Source: Nocardioides zeae (lineage in GTDB: Bacteria > Actinomycetota > Actinomycetes > Propionibacteriales > Nocardioidaceae). From it: a DNA stretch of 64,000 nt. Below are positions 44,957 to 53,316 of this stretch, in pieces (the stretch's first letter is position 1; each line of letters opens with the position of its first letter). The position numbers and the translations under genes were made by a program. Below the pieces are notes generated by a model that was not told where the DNA came from, did not search any database, and worked only from the letters and a program-made list of their open reading frames with translations. Location: positions 62,001-126,000 of the forward strand of contig NZ_JAAGXA010000003.1 in NCBI RefSeq assembly GCF_010686755.1, read 5' to 3'.

Positions 44957-46890
44957 GCCGTCTCCTCCATCTCCACGCCGAGGTAGGCCTCGACGACCGC
45001 CGGCTCGGCGAGCACCTCGGCCGCCGTGCCGTGCGCCAGCACGGCGCCGCTCTCCATGCAGGTCACCTCGTCGGACACCTGGGTCACGAGGTCCATGTGG
45101 TGCTCGACCACGACCATCGCCAGGCCCTGGGCGCGCAGCGTGAGCATCAGTCGGCCCAGCTCCGCGGTCTCCGCCGTGTTGAGGCCCGCGGCTGGCTCGT
45201 CGAGGATGAGCAGCCGCGGGTCGCTGGCGAGCGCCCGGGCGATCTCGAGCGCCCGCTGCTTGCCGTAGGGCAGGCTGCCGGCCTCGACGTGGCCGTCCCC
45301 GCCGAGACCGACGAGCTCGAGCAGCGCGGCCGCGCGGTCCTGCAACTCGCGGGTGCGGCGGTACTGGCCCGGGTCCTTGAGCCACGCCCGCACCAGCGGC
45401 AGGCGCCCCGTGTCGGGGAACCCGGCCAGCACGTTCTCGGTCGCGCTCGCGTGGGTGAAGAGGAGCGGCGTCTGGAACGTCCGCGCGACCCCGGCACGCA
45501 CGATCGCGTGGGTGCGCCGCCCGTCGATGCGGCGACCGTCGAACGTGATCTCGCCGCTGTCGATCCCGTAGACGCCCGTGACCAGGTTGGCCACCGTGGT
45601 CTTGCCCGCGCCGTTGGGGCCGATGACCGCGTGGATGGTGCCGCGCCGCACGACGAGCTCGGCCGCCTGCACCGCCTTGATGCCGCCGAAGCTCTTCGAC
45701 ACGCCGCGCACCGCCAGGAGCACGTCGTCGCCGTCGGGCGCGGGGGACGACGCGGTGGCCGACGCGGCGGCCGCCTGCGGGGCGGCCGCGGGGGCGGCCG
45801 CGGGGGCGGCGCGCCCCGGGAGCCGGTGCGCCAGCTCGCCGAGCCCGCCCACGATGCCCTGGGGCAGGAACGCGAGGGTGAGCACGAGGAGCACGCCGAT
45901 GAGGCCGGGGGTGGAGAGGTACCAGGTGTCGCTCACCTGGCGCTGCAGGTCCACCAGCGGCGTCAGCACGTCGGTGCGCTGCAGCAGCACGATGATGACG
46001 GCGCCGACGAGCGGCCCCGCGACCGTGCCCGCACCACCGAGGATGACCGCGAGGATCATCGTGATGGAGAGCAGCATGGTGAAGCTCTCCGGCTGCAGGT
46101 GCGCGAAGACCTGGGCGTAGAACACCCCGCCGAGGGCCCCGTACGTCGAGGCCAGCGCCATCACCGCGACCTTGCGCCCGAAGACGTTGACGCCGAGGTG
46201 CGCCGCCAGGTGCTCGCTCGTGCCGATCGCGTGGAGCGAGCGCCCCCAGGGCGAGCGGGCGACGTTGCGGTAGCCGACGAGGGCCACGACGGCGACGACG
46301 AGGATCGCGACGACGACGGTCGCCTCGGTGCCGGCGAAGAGGGGCGGCTCGAGGCTGGTGCCGAAGATCTCGATCGGCGGCATGAGGCCGCTGCCGTGGT
46401 CGAGGGTGTTGGGGTAGCCCGACAGGCGGCCGAGCGGCGCCCACTCGGCGAGCACGCGCTCGGTGAGGATCGCGACGACCAGCGTGACCATGGCGAACGC
46501 CGGGCCACGGAGCCGCATCGTGCAGAGCGCCAGCAGGCCGCCGAACGCCGCCGTGACGACGAGCGCCACCACGATCGCGACCAGCGGGTGGAGGGCGGAG
46601 TCGACCGAGAGGTAGGCGCTCACGTAGGCGCCGATCGCGAAGAAGGCGCCCTGCCCCAGCGAGATGAGCCGGGCGTGGCCCGACAGGAGGTTCAGGCCGG
46701 CCGCGGCGACGGCGACCGCCACCACGACGGCGGCCGTCTGCGTGCCCGCGAGGGTCGTCCCGTCGCCGCTGAGGGCGGGCACCGCGATCCAGGCCGCGGC
46801 CGCCAGCAGCACCACGAGGAAGCCCAGGTCGCGCGCGGCCTCGCCGCGGCGGAGGCGGTCGAGGAGCGAGGGGGCGGGGTTCGGGCTCAC
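44953..46890 (-). CDS. Fused LivM permease-LivG ATPase
   Basis: A 645-residue fusion. Residues 1-370 form a LivM-type permease with about nine membrane helices (GLNLLSGHARLISLGQGAFF near residue 70, AVILGGAGTVAGPLVGAVII). A 30-residue Ala/Pro-rich linker follows, then a complete LivG ATPase (about 400-645) with GPNGAGKTTVANLVTG, LPYGKQRALEIARALASD, and LLILDEPAAGLNTAE. One polypeptide thus fixes the permease:ATPase ratio. It overlaps livF and livH by 4 bases each. The imported substrate is likely a carboxylic acid, judging by neighbours (inference). Confidence 0.92.
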   Translation of the reverse strand: MSPNPAPSLLDRLRRGEAARDLGFLVVLLAAAAWIAVPALSGDGTTLAGTQTAAVVVAVAVAAAGLNLLSGHARLISLGQGAFFAIGAYVSAYLSVDSALHPLVAIVVALVVTAAFGGLLALCTMRLRGPAFAMVTLVVAILTERVLAEWAPLGRLSGYPNTLDHGSGLMPPIEIFGTSLEPPLFAGTEATVVVAILVVAVVALVGYRNVARSPWGRSLHAIGTSEHLAAHLGVNVFGRKVAVMALASTYGALGGVFYAQVFAHLQPESFTMLLSITMILAVILGGAGTVAGPLVGAVIIVLLQRTDVLTPLVDLQRQVSDTWYLSTPGLIGVLLVLTLAFLPQGIVGGLGELAHRLPGRAAPAAAPAAAPQAAAASATASSPAPDGDDVLLAVRGVSKSFGGIKAVQAAELVVRRGTIHAVIGPNGAGKTTVANLVTGVYGIDSGEITFDGRRIDGRRTHAIVRAGVARTFQTPLLFTHASATENVLAGFPDTGRLPLVRAWLKDPGQYRRTRELQDRAAALLELVGLGGDGHVEAGSLPYGKQRALEIARALASDPRLLILDEPAAGLNTAETAELGRLMLTLRAQGLAMVVVEHHMDLVTQVSDEVTCMESGAVLAHGTAAEVLAEPAVVEAYLGVEMEETA

Positions 46891-47753
46891 AGCTTCGCCT
46901 CCATGCGTCGACCGACCAGGCCCTCCGGGCGGAGGACCAGCACCACGATCACCAGCGCCAGACCGGCGACCTGGCCCCAGAGCGCGCCCAGCTCGTAGGC
47001 GCTGACCTGCACGACGACCCCGAAGACGACGGCGCCGACGAGCGGTCCCCAGAAGGAGGTGAGGCCACCGATGACCGCCACGGCGAAGGCGGAGACGAGC
47101 ACGTGCACGCCGAGGCCCGGCGTGGCGCCGACCTCGGAGGCCCACAGCACGCCCGCGAGCGCGGCGAGGGCGGTGGCCGCGGCGTACGCCACCGCGCCCA
47201 CGAGCCGCGGCGAGATGCCCATGAGCGCGACCGTGCGCGGGTCCTCCGCGACGGCGCGCATGATGACGCCGCCCGAGGTCCAGCGGGAGGCCGCGACGAG
47301 CGCGAGCGTCACGACGACCGCGATGACCGCGATCACCAGCGACTGCTTGTTGACCCCCACGCCCAGCACCTCGACGGTGCCGGGGTTGCGGGTCAGCTCG
47401 ACCCGCTGCGGGTTCGCGCCCTCACCGTTGGTGAAGAGGTTGAGCAGCACGTAGGAGATGCCCACGGTGCTGAGCAGCCAGCGCGAGTCGTGCTCGCCGC
47501 GCGCGAAGGGCAGCACCAGCCAGCGGTGCACCACCGCGCCCAGCGCGCCGCCGACGAGCACGACGACGGCGAGCTTCCCCGGGGTGGGCAGCCACGACCA
47601 GCTGCCCACCCCCAGGGCGAGGAAGCCGCCGACGGCGAGGAGCTCACCGGAGGCGAAGTTGAGGGTGCGGGTGGTGACGAACGTCAGCACCAGCCCCTGG
47701 CCGACCAGGGCGTACAGCCCCGCCAGCACGATCCCGGACACCACGGCGTCCAT
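46887..47753 (-). CDS. livH: LivH-type ABC permease
   Basis: A 288-residue membrane protein with about eight helices. Signatures are SGIVLAGLYALVGQGLVLTF, RTLNFASGELLAVGGFLAL, and the cytoplasmic loop RAVAEDPRTVALMGI that contacts the ATPase, with VSAFAVAVIGGLTSFWGPLV. It forms the second permease half with the LivM part of the fusion. The stop overlaps the fusion gene's GTG. The ATG is at 47753. Confidence 0.93.
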   Translation of the reverse strand: MDAVVSGIVLAGLYALVGQGLVLTFVTTRTLNFASGELLAVGGFLALGVGSWSWLPTPGKLAVVVLVGGALGAVVHRWLVLPFARGEHDSRWLLSTVGISYVLLNLFTNGEGANPQRVELTRNPGTVEVLGVGVNKQSLVIAVIAVVVTLALVAASRWTSGGVIMRAVAEDPRTVALMGISPRLVGAVAYAAATALAALAGVLWASEVGATPGLGVHVLVSAFAVAVIGGLTSFWGPLVGAVVFGVVVQVSAYELGALWGQVAGLALVIVVLVLRPEGLVGRRMEAKL

Positions 47754-47795
47754 CGGCGACCTCTCTCCCTGCTCTCGGGTTCTCGGGTACGGCGC

Positions 47796-48983
47796 TCAGC
47801 AGCCGTCGGCGATGCAGGAGGCCAGGTCGCCCCGGGCCTCCAGCGCGCCCTCGCCGTCGAAGCCGAAGACGATCCACTGCGAGGGGTCCTCGGGCTCGTA
47901 GATCTCGTGGTCACCCGCACCGAACGGCTTCTCGTAGACGTCGTCGCGCACGGAGACCTGCTCGAGGCCCTCCATCGCCTCGCGGACGCCGTCGAAGTCG
48001 CGGGCGTCGCCCACCTCGGCCACGGCCTGGAGGTAGGTGTCGACGGCCGCCATCCAGCTGTAGACGTTGGTCGGGATGATCGGCGCCTCGCCGTACTCCG
48101 CCTCGTAGTCCGCCGCGATGCCCGCCACGGTGTCGCCGGTCAGGTCGCGCGGGTCGATGAAGACCAGGTTCTCCCACTGCTCGGGGTCGGCCAGCGTCGC
48201 GAAGTCCGCGAGGATCGTCGCGTTGGTGACGACCCGGTCGGCGGCGAGGCCCTCCTGGGCGATCGCCTTGGTGACGGTCGCCGTGTCGGCGCCGGCCGTG
48301 ATGGCGAGGAAGACGGTGTCGACACCGGCGGCCGCGAGGCGGGAGATGCCGGCGCTGAAGTCGGTCGTGCCGGGCTGGATCGCCTCGACGGCCGCGATCT
48401 CGGCGCCCAGCTCCTCGGCCTCGGCCTCGATGGACTCGGCGCCGCTCTGCCCGTAGGCGTCGGCCGAGTGCACGATGCCCACGGTGCTGTCACCCGAGAA
48501 GAGGTACTGCGCCACGACGGAGGAGAGGTCGCTGGCGTTGTAGTTGGTGCGGAACAGCCAGTTGGGGTCGAGCGACTCGTCCATGATCTCCGGGGCCAGC
48601 GCGGCGCTCAGCCACGGGCGGCCGCTGCGCTGGATCACGTCGGCCACCTGGAGGGCGTTGCCCGACTGCGGCGGACCGAAGATCGCGTCCACGTCCTCGG
48701 TGTTGAGCAGCTGCTGGACGGCCGCGGAGGCGCCGTCGGGGGTGCCCTTGTCGTCGACCGTGACGATCTCGACCTCGAGGCCGTACTCGTCGGCGAGGTC
48801 GGCCACGGCGAGCTCCACCGGGCGCACGAGGTCGGTGTAGAACTGCGGCGCCGCGCCCGTCTCGGGACCGACGAGGCCGATGCGCACCACACCGTCCTCG
48901 CGCTCGGACGAGCTGTCGTTGCCACACGCGGCGAGGCTGGCCACCGAGGCCACGGCGAGCGCTGCGACTGCGAACTTCTTCAT
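47796..48983 (-). CDS. Liv-type ABC substrate-binding lipoprotein
   Basis: A 395-residue extracytoplasmic solute-binding protein of the Leu/Ile/Val (peripla_BP_6) type. The signal peptide ends at LAAC with Cys20 lipidated. The mature protein starts VRIGLVGPETGAAPQFYTDL and includes VDAIFGPPQSGNALQVADVI and VGIVHSADAYGQSGAESIEA. It captures the substrate for the LivH/LivMG/LivF importer. It is the first gene of the transporter operon. A TetR-type operator lies about 80 bases upstream. The ligand cannot be read from sequence. Confidence 0.92.
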   Translation of the reverse strand: MKKFAVAALAVASVASLAACGNDSSSEREDGVVRIGLVGPETGAAPQFYTDLVRPVELAVADLADEYGLEVEIVTVDDKGTPDGASAAVQQLLNTEDVDAIFGPPQSGNALQVADVIQRSGRPWLSAALAPEIMDESLDPNWLFRTNYNASDLSSVVAQYLFSGDSTVGIVHSADAYGQSGAESIEAEAEELGAEIAAVEAIQPGTTDFSAGISRLAAAGVDTVFLAITAGADTATVTKAIAQEGLAADRVVTNATILADFATLADPEQWENLVFIDPRDLTGDTVAGIAADYEAEYGEAPIIPTNVYSWMAAVDTYLQAVAEVGDARDFDGVREAMEGLEQVSVRDDVYEKPFGAGDHEIYEPEDPSQWIVFGFDGEGALEARGDLASCIADGC

Positions 48984-49060
48984 GGTTCTTCTCCTGGAGT
49001 CGGCCGCTCCCGTCGAGCGTGACCGGCGTCACCGTACGGTTCGGCGACGCCGATTGCAAT

Positions 49061-49074
49061 ACCGAACGCTCGCT
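49061..49074. promoter_or_regulatory. TetR operator candidate, site 2 (transporter operon)
   Basis: ACCGAACGCTCGCT is identical to site 1. It is flanked by an AT-rich TATAAAT stretch that is rare in this DNA and probably marks promoter elements. It lies 78 bases upstream of the binding-protein ATG on the minus strand. Confidence 0.78.
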
Positions 49075-49126
49075 ATAAATAGGTAGCGCAAAGCCCGCCG
49101 TTGCTAGCAGTTGTGCAGATACGCTC

Positions 49127-49140
49127 ACCGAGCGATCGTT
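49127..49140. promoter_or_regulatory. TetR operator candidate, site 3 (tetR itself)
   Basis: ACCGAGCGATCGTT fits the shared ANCGANCGNTCGNT pattern. It lies 105 bases upstream of the tetR ATG at 49246 and 52 bases from site 2, in the divergent promoter region, which suggests autoregulation. Confidence 0.75.
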
Positions 49141-49245
49141 AGGTTGCCGCTCGCCGCGCCCTCCTCGACACCCACTCCGGGGCGGACATCAGGCAGGATC
49201 AGCGACCACATCGGCCACCGCGGCCGGCACGAGGCAGGAGCACAC

Positions 49246-49827
49246 ATGGCGACGTCGGGACGCCGGGGCGGGCGCGCGGTCATCATCGAGGGCGCGGTCG
49301 AGCTCTTCGGCAAGGTCGGCTACCACGGGGCCTCGACCCGGGACATCGCCGCCGCCGCAGACGTGACGGTCGCGTCGATCTACTACCACTTCAAGTCGAA
49401 GCAGCAGATCCTCCAGGCGATCATGGTCGAGATCCTCAGCGAGGTCATCGAGGAGACCCGGTCGGCCGTGCTCGCCGCCGGCGGGGACGCCGACGACCAG
49501 CTGCGCGCCCTCGTCCGCACCTGGGTGCTCTTCCACATCCGCCGCCAGCGGGAGGCCCTGATCGGCGCCTCGGAGATCCGCAGCCTCGACGAGGAGGGGC
49601 TCACCGCGATCATCGGGCTGCGCGACCAGCAGGAGACGCTGTTCCGGGCGGTCGTCGACCGTGGTGTCGCCGACGGCACCTTCGGCACGCCGCACCCGCG
49701 CGAGGCCGCGCGCGCCATCATCAACATGAGCCGGTCGATCGTCACCTGGTACCGGCCCGACGGCCCGGTCTCGCCGGAGGAGATGGCGGCGACGTACGCC
49801 GACCTCGCCCTGGCGATGGCGCGCTGA
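49246..49827 (+). CDS. TetR-family regulator of the catabolic module
   Basis: A 193-residue repressor-type regulator. The HTH lies at about residues 10-55: AVIIEGAVELFGKVGYHGAS and TRDIAAAADVTVASIYYHFK, the classic TetR DNA-binding signature. The C-terminal ligand domain (residues 70-193) resembles acyl-CoA-sensing TetR proteins (KstR2/PaaR-like) in length, but the ligand is unknown. The ATG at 49246 follows AGGAG. It sits between the transporter operon (divergent) and the ligase gene (same direction); its operator pattern is present before all four units. Confidence 0.93.
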   Translation: MATSGRRGGRAVIIEGAVELFGKVGYHGASTRDIAAAADVTVASIYYHFKSKQQILQAIMVEILSEVIEETRSAVLAAGGDADDQLRALVRTWVLFHIRRQREALIGASEIRSLDEEGLTAIIGLRDQQETLFRAVVDRGVADGTFGTPHPREAARAIINMSRSIVTWYRPDGPVSPEEMAATYADLALAMAR

Positions 49828-49893
49828 CGCCCACCTCCGCAGGGACGCGTGTTGACGCCTCCTGTGGCCCGGCTTACATTACCCGGGTAACTG

Positions 49894-49907
49894 AGCGAGC
49901 GTTCGTT
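49894..49907. promoter_or_regulatory. TetR operator candidate, site 4 (ligase gene)
   Basis: AGCGAGCGTTCGTT fits ANCGANCGNTCGNT in the reverse sense of sites 1 and 2. It ends 14 bases before the ligase start, just ahead of its Shine-Dalgarno AAGGAG, so bound repressor would block transcription. Confidence 0.78.
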
Positions 49908-49921
49908 TAGAAGGAGTGGCA

Positions 49922-51451
49922 GTGGACTTCCCCGACGCACATGCGGAGCGCACGCCGGACAAGGTGGCCTACGAGCTGGGCGACACGCAGGTGACCTACG
50001 CCGAGCTGGTCGACGACTCGATCCGCATCGCCAACCTGCTGCGCGAGCGGGGGATCGCCGACGGCGACGTCGTGGCCCTCCTGCTGCCCAACGTCGTCGG
50101 GCTGCTCGAGGTCGCCTGGGCGGCCCAGCGCTCGGGTCTGCGCTACACCGCGATCGCCGAACGCCTGACCGCGAGCGAGATCGCCTACATCCTGGCCGAC
50201 TCCGGTGCCCGCGCCCTGTTCACCGCCACGAGCCACGCCGCCGTGGCCGCCAAGGCGCTCGCGGAGGTGGGCCGCCCCGTCGCGGGCTTCACCGTCGACG
50301 GGCCCGCCGCCGGGCTCGAGGACGTCTTCGAGGACCTCCGCCCGCTCCTGCCCGCCCAGCCCGCGGAGCCGACCGGCCCCGAGCGCGAGGGCGTCGACCT
50401 GCTCTACTCCTCCGGCACCACCGGCCGCCCCAAGGGCGTCGCCGCGAACCTGCCGGACGCGCCGCTGGGCACCGCGCCCGGGACGGCTCCGTTCCTCCAG
50501 GCCACGTGGGGCTTCGACGCCGACACGGTCTACCTCTCCCCCGCCCCGCTCTATCACGCGGCCCCGCTGCGCACCTCGATGACGGTGCAGCGCTTCGGCG
50601 GCTCCGTGGTCGTCATGCCGAAGTTCGACGCGGCCGAGGCCCTGCGCCTCATCGAGGCGCGCCGCGTGACCCACACCCAGATGGTGCCGACGATGTTCGT
50701 GCGGATGCTGCAGCTCCCCGACGAGGTGCGCGCGGCCGCCGACCTCTCCTCGCTCCAGGCCGTCATCCACGCCGCCGCGCCCTGCCCGCCCGACGTGAAG
50801 CGGGCGATGATCGACTGGGTCGGCCCGATCGTGGACGAGTACTACTCGTGCACCGAGGCCATCCTCCTCACCGTCATCCGCTCGGCGGAGGCGCTCGAAC
50901 GCCCGGGCTCGGTGGGTCGCGCCGTGCTGGGCACGCCGCACGTCCTCGACGCCGAGGGCAACGAGCTCCTGCCCGGCGAGCACGGCACGATCTGGTCGGA
51001 GGGCGGGCTCGACTTCACCTACCTCAACGCCCCCGAGAAGACCGAGGCGACGCGCAACGAGCGGGGCTGGCGCACCGTCGGCGACCTCGGGTACGTCGAC
51101 GCCGACGGCTACCTCTACCTCAGCGACCGCCGCGAGGACCTCGTGCTCGTCGGGGGCGTCAACGTCTACCCGCAGGAGGCGGAGAACCTCCTCGTCGCGC
51201 ACCCCGACGTCGCCGACGCCGCCGTCTTCGGCGTGCCGCACCCGGAGTACGGCGCGGAGGTGCGCGCCGTCGTGCAGCTGCGGCCGGGGCTCGACCCGAG
51301 CCCGGAGCGGGCCGAGGCGCTGCTCGAGCACGTGCGGGAGCACCTCACCCGGGTGAAGTGCCCGCGCACCCTGGACTTCGCCGACGAGCTGCCGCGCACG
51401 CCGACCGGCAAGCTGCTGCGGCGCGTGCTCAAGGAGCAGTACGCGGGGTGA
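49922..51451 (+). CDS. AMP-forming acyl-CoA ligase
   Basis: A 509-residue adenylate-forming ligase of the FadD/4-coumarate-CoA ligase group. The P-loop is LLYSSGTTGRPKGVAANLP, then VDEYYSCTEAILLTVI (the A5 motif, with unusual Cys-Thr-Glu), GWRTVGDLGYVDADGYLYLS, DREDLV-type RREDLVLVGGVNVYPQEAEN, and C-terminal PRTPTGKLLRRVLKE. It activates an organic acid to its CoA thioester, the entry step for the acyl-CoA dehydrogenase nearby. The GTG at 49922 has AAGGAG at 6 bases; the in-frame GTG at 49916 overlaps that site. Confidence 0.9.
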   Translation: MDFPDAHAERTPDKVAYELGDTQVTYAELVDDSIRIANLLRERGIADGDVVALLLPNVVGLLEVAWAAQRSGLRYTAIAERLTASEIAYILADSGARALFTATSHAAVAAKALAEVGRPVAGFTVDGPAAGLEDVFEDLRPLLPAQPAEPTGPEREGVDLLYSSGTTGRPKGVAANLPDAPLGTAPGTAPFLQATWGFDADTVYLSPAPLYHAAPLRTSMTVQRFGGSVVVMPKFDAAEALRLIEARRVTHTQMVPTMFVRMLQLPDEVRAAADLSSLQAVIHAAAPCPPDVKRAMIDWVGPIVDEYYSCTEAILLTVIRSAEALERPGSVGRAVLGTPHVLDAEGNELLPGEHGTIWSEGGLDFTYLNAPEKTEATRNERGWRTVGDLGYVDADGYLYLSDRREDLVLVGGVNVYPQEAENLLVAHPDVADAAVFGVPHPEYGAEVRAVVQLRPGLDPSPERAEALLEHVREHLTRVKCPRTLDFADELPRTPTGKLLRRVLKEQYAG

Positions 51452-51466
51452 CCCGCGGCGTACGGG

Positions 51467-51712
51467 TCAGGGCTTCGTCCACTTCGGGTGGTTGCGGTCG
51501 CCCTTGCACACCCAGCGCTTGTGGTTCTTGTCGTAGCCGCTCTTGCCGTAGGACGCCTTCGGGCAGAACTGGCCGCCCTTGATGCACGTCCCGCTCGAGG
51601 TCTTGGTGCAGGCCGGCGGCGGCGCGGCGTGGGCGGCGGGGCCGATGGCCGGGGACGCCACCAGGCCGGCGAGGACGAGCGTGATGGCGGCGAGCAGGGT
51701 GCGGAACCTCAT
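51467..51712 (-). CDS. Small secreted Cys-containing protein
   Basis: An 81-residue protein with a signal peptide (LLAAITLVLAGLVASPAIGP, cleavage probably after AHA) and a 50-residue basic mature part with four Cys (CTKTSSGTC, GGQFCPKASYG, RWVCKGD) that could form two disulfides. It has many Lys and Trp residues. I do not recognise a named family; similar small secreted proteins occur in actinobacteria. It converges on the ligase gene with 15 bases between. Confidence 0.75.
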   Translation of the reverse strand: MRFRTLLAAITLVLAGLVASPAIGPAAHAAPPPACTKTSSGTCIKGGQFCPKASYGKSGYDKNHKRWVCKGDRNHPKWTKP

Positions 51713-51890
51713 GGAGGCACGCTAGGAAGCGGGGGCCTGCCTGTCCCGGATTCGCGGGGAGACGCCCCAGAGGTCTGGACCGGCGCCGATCCCGCGGCGT
51801 ACCCGCTGGTGCGGGGCGATGGACGCACGCCCGGCGGCGACCTAGCGTGGCTCCGTGGAGGCGCACGTGCCCGCACGCCGAGGAGGAGCC

Positions 51891-53261
51891 ATGCTGCTGC
51901 TGGACCGCCAGGACCGTGTGCCCGCCGAGCGGGACCCCGTCGGCGACGTCCGCGCGGCCGCCCGGTGGGTGGGCGAGCACGCGCTGACCCGGGCCTTCTT
52001 CGAGCACGCGGCGAGGAGCGGAGAGCTCTTCGCGCGCATCGATTGCGACCCGGCGCTGCGGGCGGACCCCTACCCGGCCTACGAGGAGCTGCGCGCCCTG
52101 GGGCGCCTCGTGCCGGGCCGCGTCGTCTCCGCGACGACCGACCACGCGCTCACGACGGCCCTCCTGCGCCACCCCGACGTGCGCGTCGGCGCCGGTCTCC
52201 GCGACCTGCCCGGTCCCCTCGGCGCCCTGGGACGCTGGGGCACGGACCCGTGGGCCACCGGGCCCATCGACCCGCCCTCGCTGCTCGCCATCGACGGCGT
52301 CGACCACGCGCGCCTGCGCCGCCTGGTCAACCGCGCCTTCACCGCGCGACAGGTGCGCGCGCAGGAGGACCTCGTCACCGCCACCGCCGAGCGGCTGCTC
52401 GACCGGATCGAGCGGGCCGGAGCGGAGCGCACCGACCTGGTGGACGCTTATGCCGCGCAGCTCCCCGTCGCCGTCATCGGCGCCATCCTCGGCGTGCCCG
52501 AGCGCGACCACCGCCAGCTCCGCGCCTGGGGCAACAGCGCCGCGAGCCTCCTCGACCCGGGGCTGCGGTGGGGGCGCTACCGCCGCGCCAGCACCGCGGT
52601 GCGCGCGATGCACCGGTGGGTGACGGCGCACGTCGAGGCGAAGCGGCGCGACCCCGGCGACGACCTGCTCAGCCAGCTCGCCCTCCTCGACGGTGACGGC
52701 GACGACGCCGTGCTGACCGACCTGGAGCTGCGGGCCGTCGCCCTGCTCGTGCTCGCCGCCGGGTTCGAGACCACCGTCAACCTCATCTCCAACGCGGTCG
52801 TGCTGCTCGACGGTCACCGGGACCAGCGGGAGCGCGTGCTCGCCGAGCCCGACCTGTGGGCGGGCGTCGTCGAGGAGACGCTCCGCTTCGACCCGCCGGT
52901 GCAGAACTCGCTGCGCGTCGTGCCCCGCGACCTGGAGGTCGACGGGGTCGCCATCGTCGGCGGCACGCCGGTCCTGCTGTTCCTCGCCGCCGCCAACCGC
53001 GACCCCGCCGTGTTCGACGACCCGCAGGTCTTCGACGTCGCCCGGCCGAACGCCAACGCCCACCTCGCGTTCTCCTCCGGCGCGCACTACTGCCTCGGGG
53101 CGGCCCTGGCCCGGGCCGAGGCGCGGATCGCGCTGCAGATGCTCCACGAGCGGTTCCCCGACCTCCGCGTCGACGGCGCTCCGCGGCGCCGCGAGACCCG
53201 CGTGCTCCGCGGCTTCGAGCGCCTGCCGGTCGCCCCCGGCCGGGTCGCCGCGCGCGCCTGA
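51891..53261 (+). CDS. Cytochrome P450
   Basis: A 456-residue soluble bacterial P450. The heme-binding loop is FSSGAHYCLGAALARAEA with the axial Cys near 401. The I-helix oxygen-binding motif is LVLAAGFETTVNLI, and the K-helix ExxR is in VVEETLRFDPP. Class I bacterial P450s need ferredoxin and reductase partners; none is encoded nearby. The ATG at 51891 follows GAGGAGGAG; a GTG at 51855 is an alternative. The substrate is unknown. It could serve the adjacent catabolic module or be independent. Confidence 0.93.
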   Translation: MLLLDRQDRVPAERDPVGDVRAAARWVGEHALTRAFFEHAARSGELFARIDCDPALRADPYPAYEELRALGRLVPGRVVSATTDHALTTALLRHPDVRVGAGLRDLPGPLGALGRWGTDPWATGPIDPPSLLAIDGVDHARLRRLVNRAFTARQVRAQEDLVTATAERLLDRIERAGAERTDLVDAYAAQLPVAVIGAILGVPERDHRQLRAWGNSAASLLDPGLRWGRYRRASTAVRAMHRWVTAHVEAKRRDPGDDLLSQLALLDGDGDDAVLTDLELRAVALLVLAAGFETTVNLISNAVVLLDGHRDQRERVLAEPDLWAGVVEETLRFDPPVQNSLRVVPRDLEVDGVAIVGGTPVLLFLAAANRDPAVFDDPQVFDVARPNANAHLAFSSGAHYCLGAALARAEARIALQMLHERFPDLRVDGAPRRRETRVLRGFERLPVAPGRVAARA

Positions 53262-53316
53262 CGTCCACCCGCAGGGGGACGCGCGGGGGCGGGGCAGCGC
53301 CGTACCCTCGGCGTCC

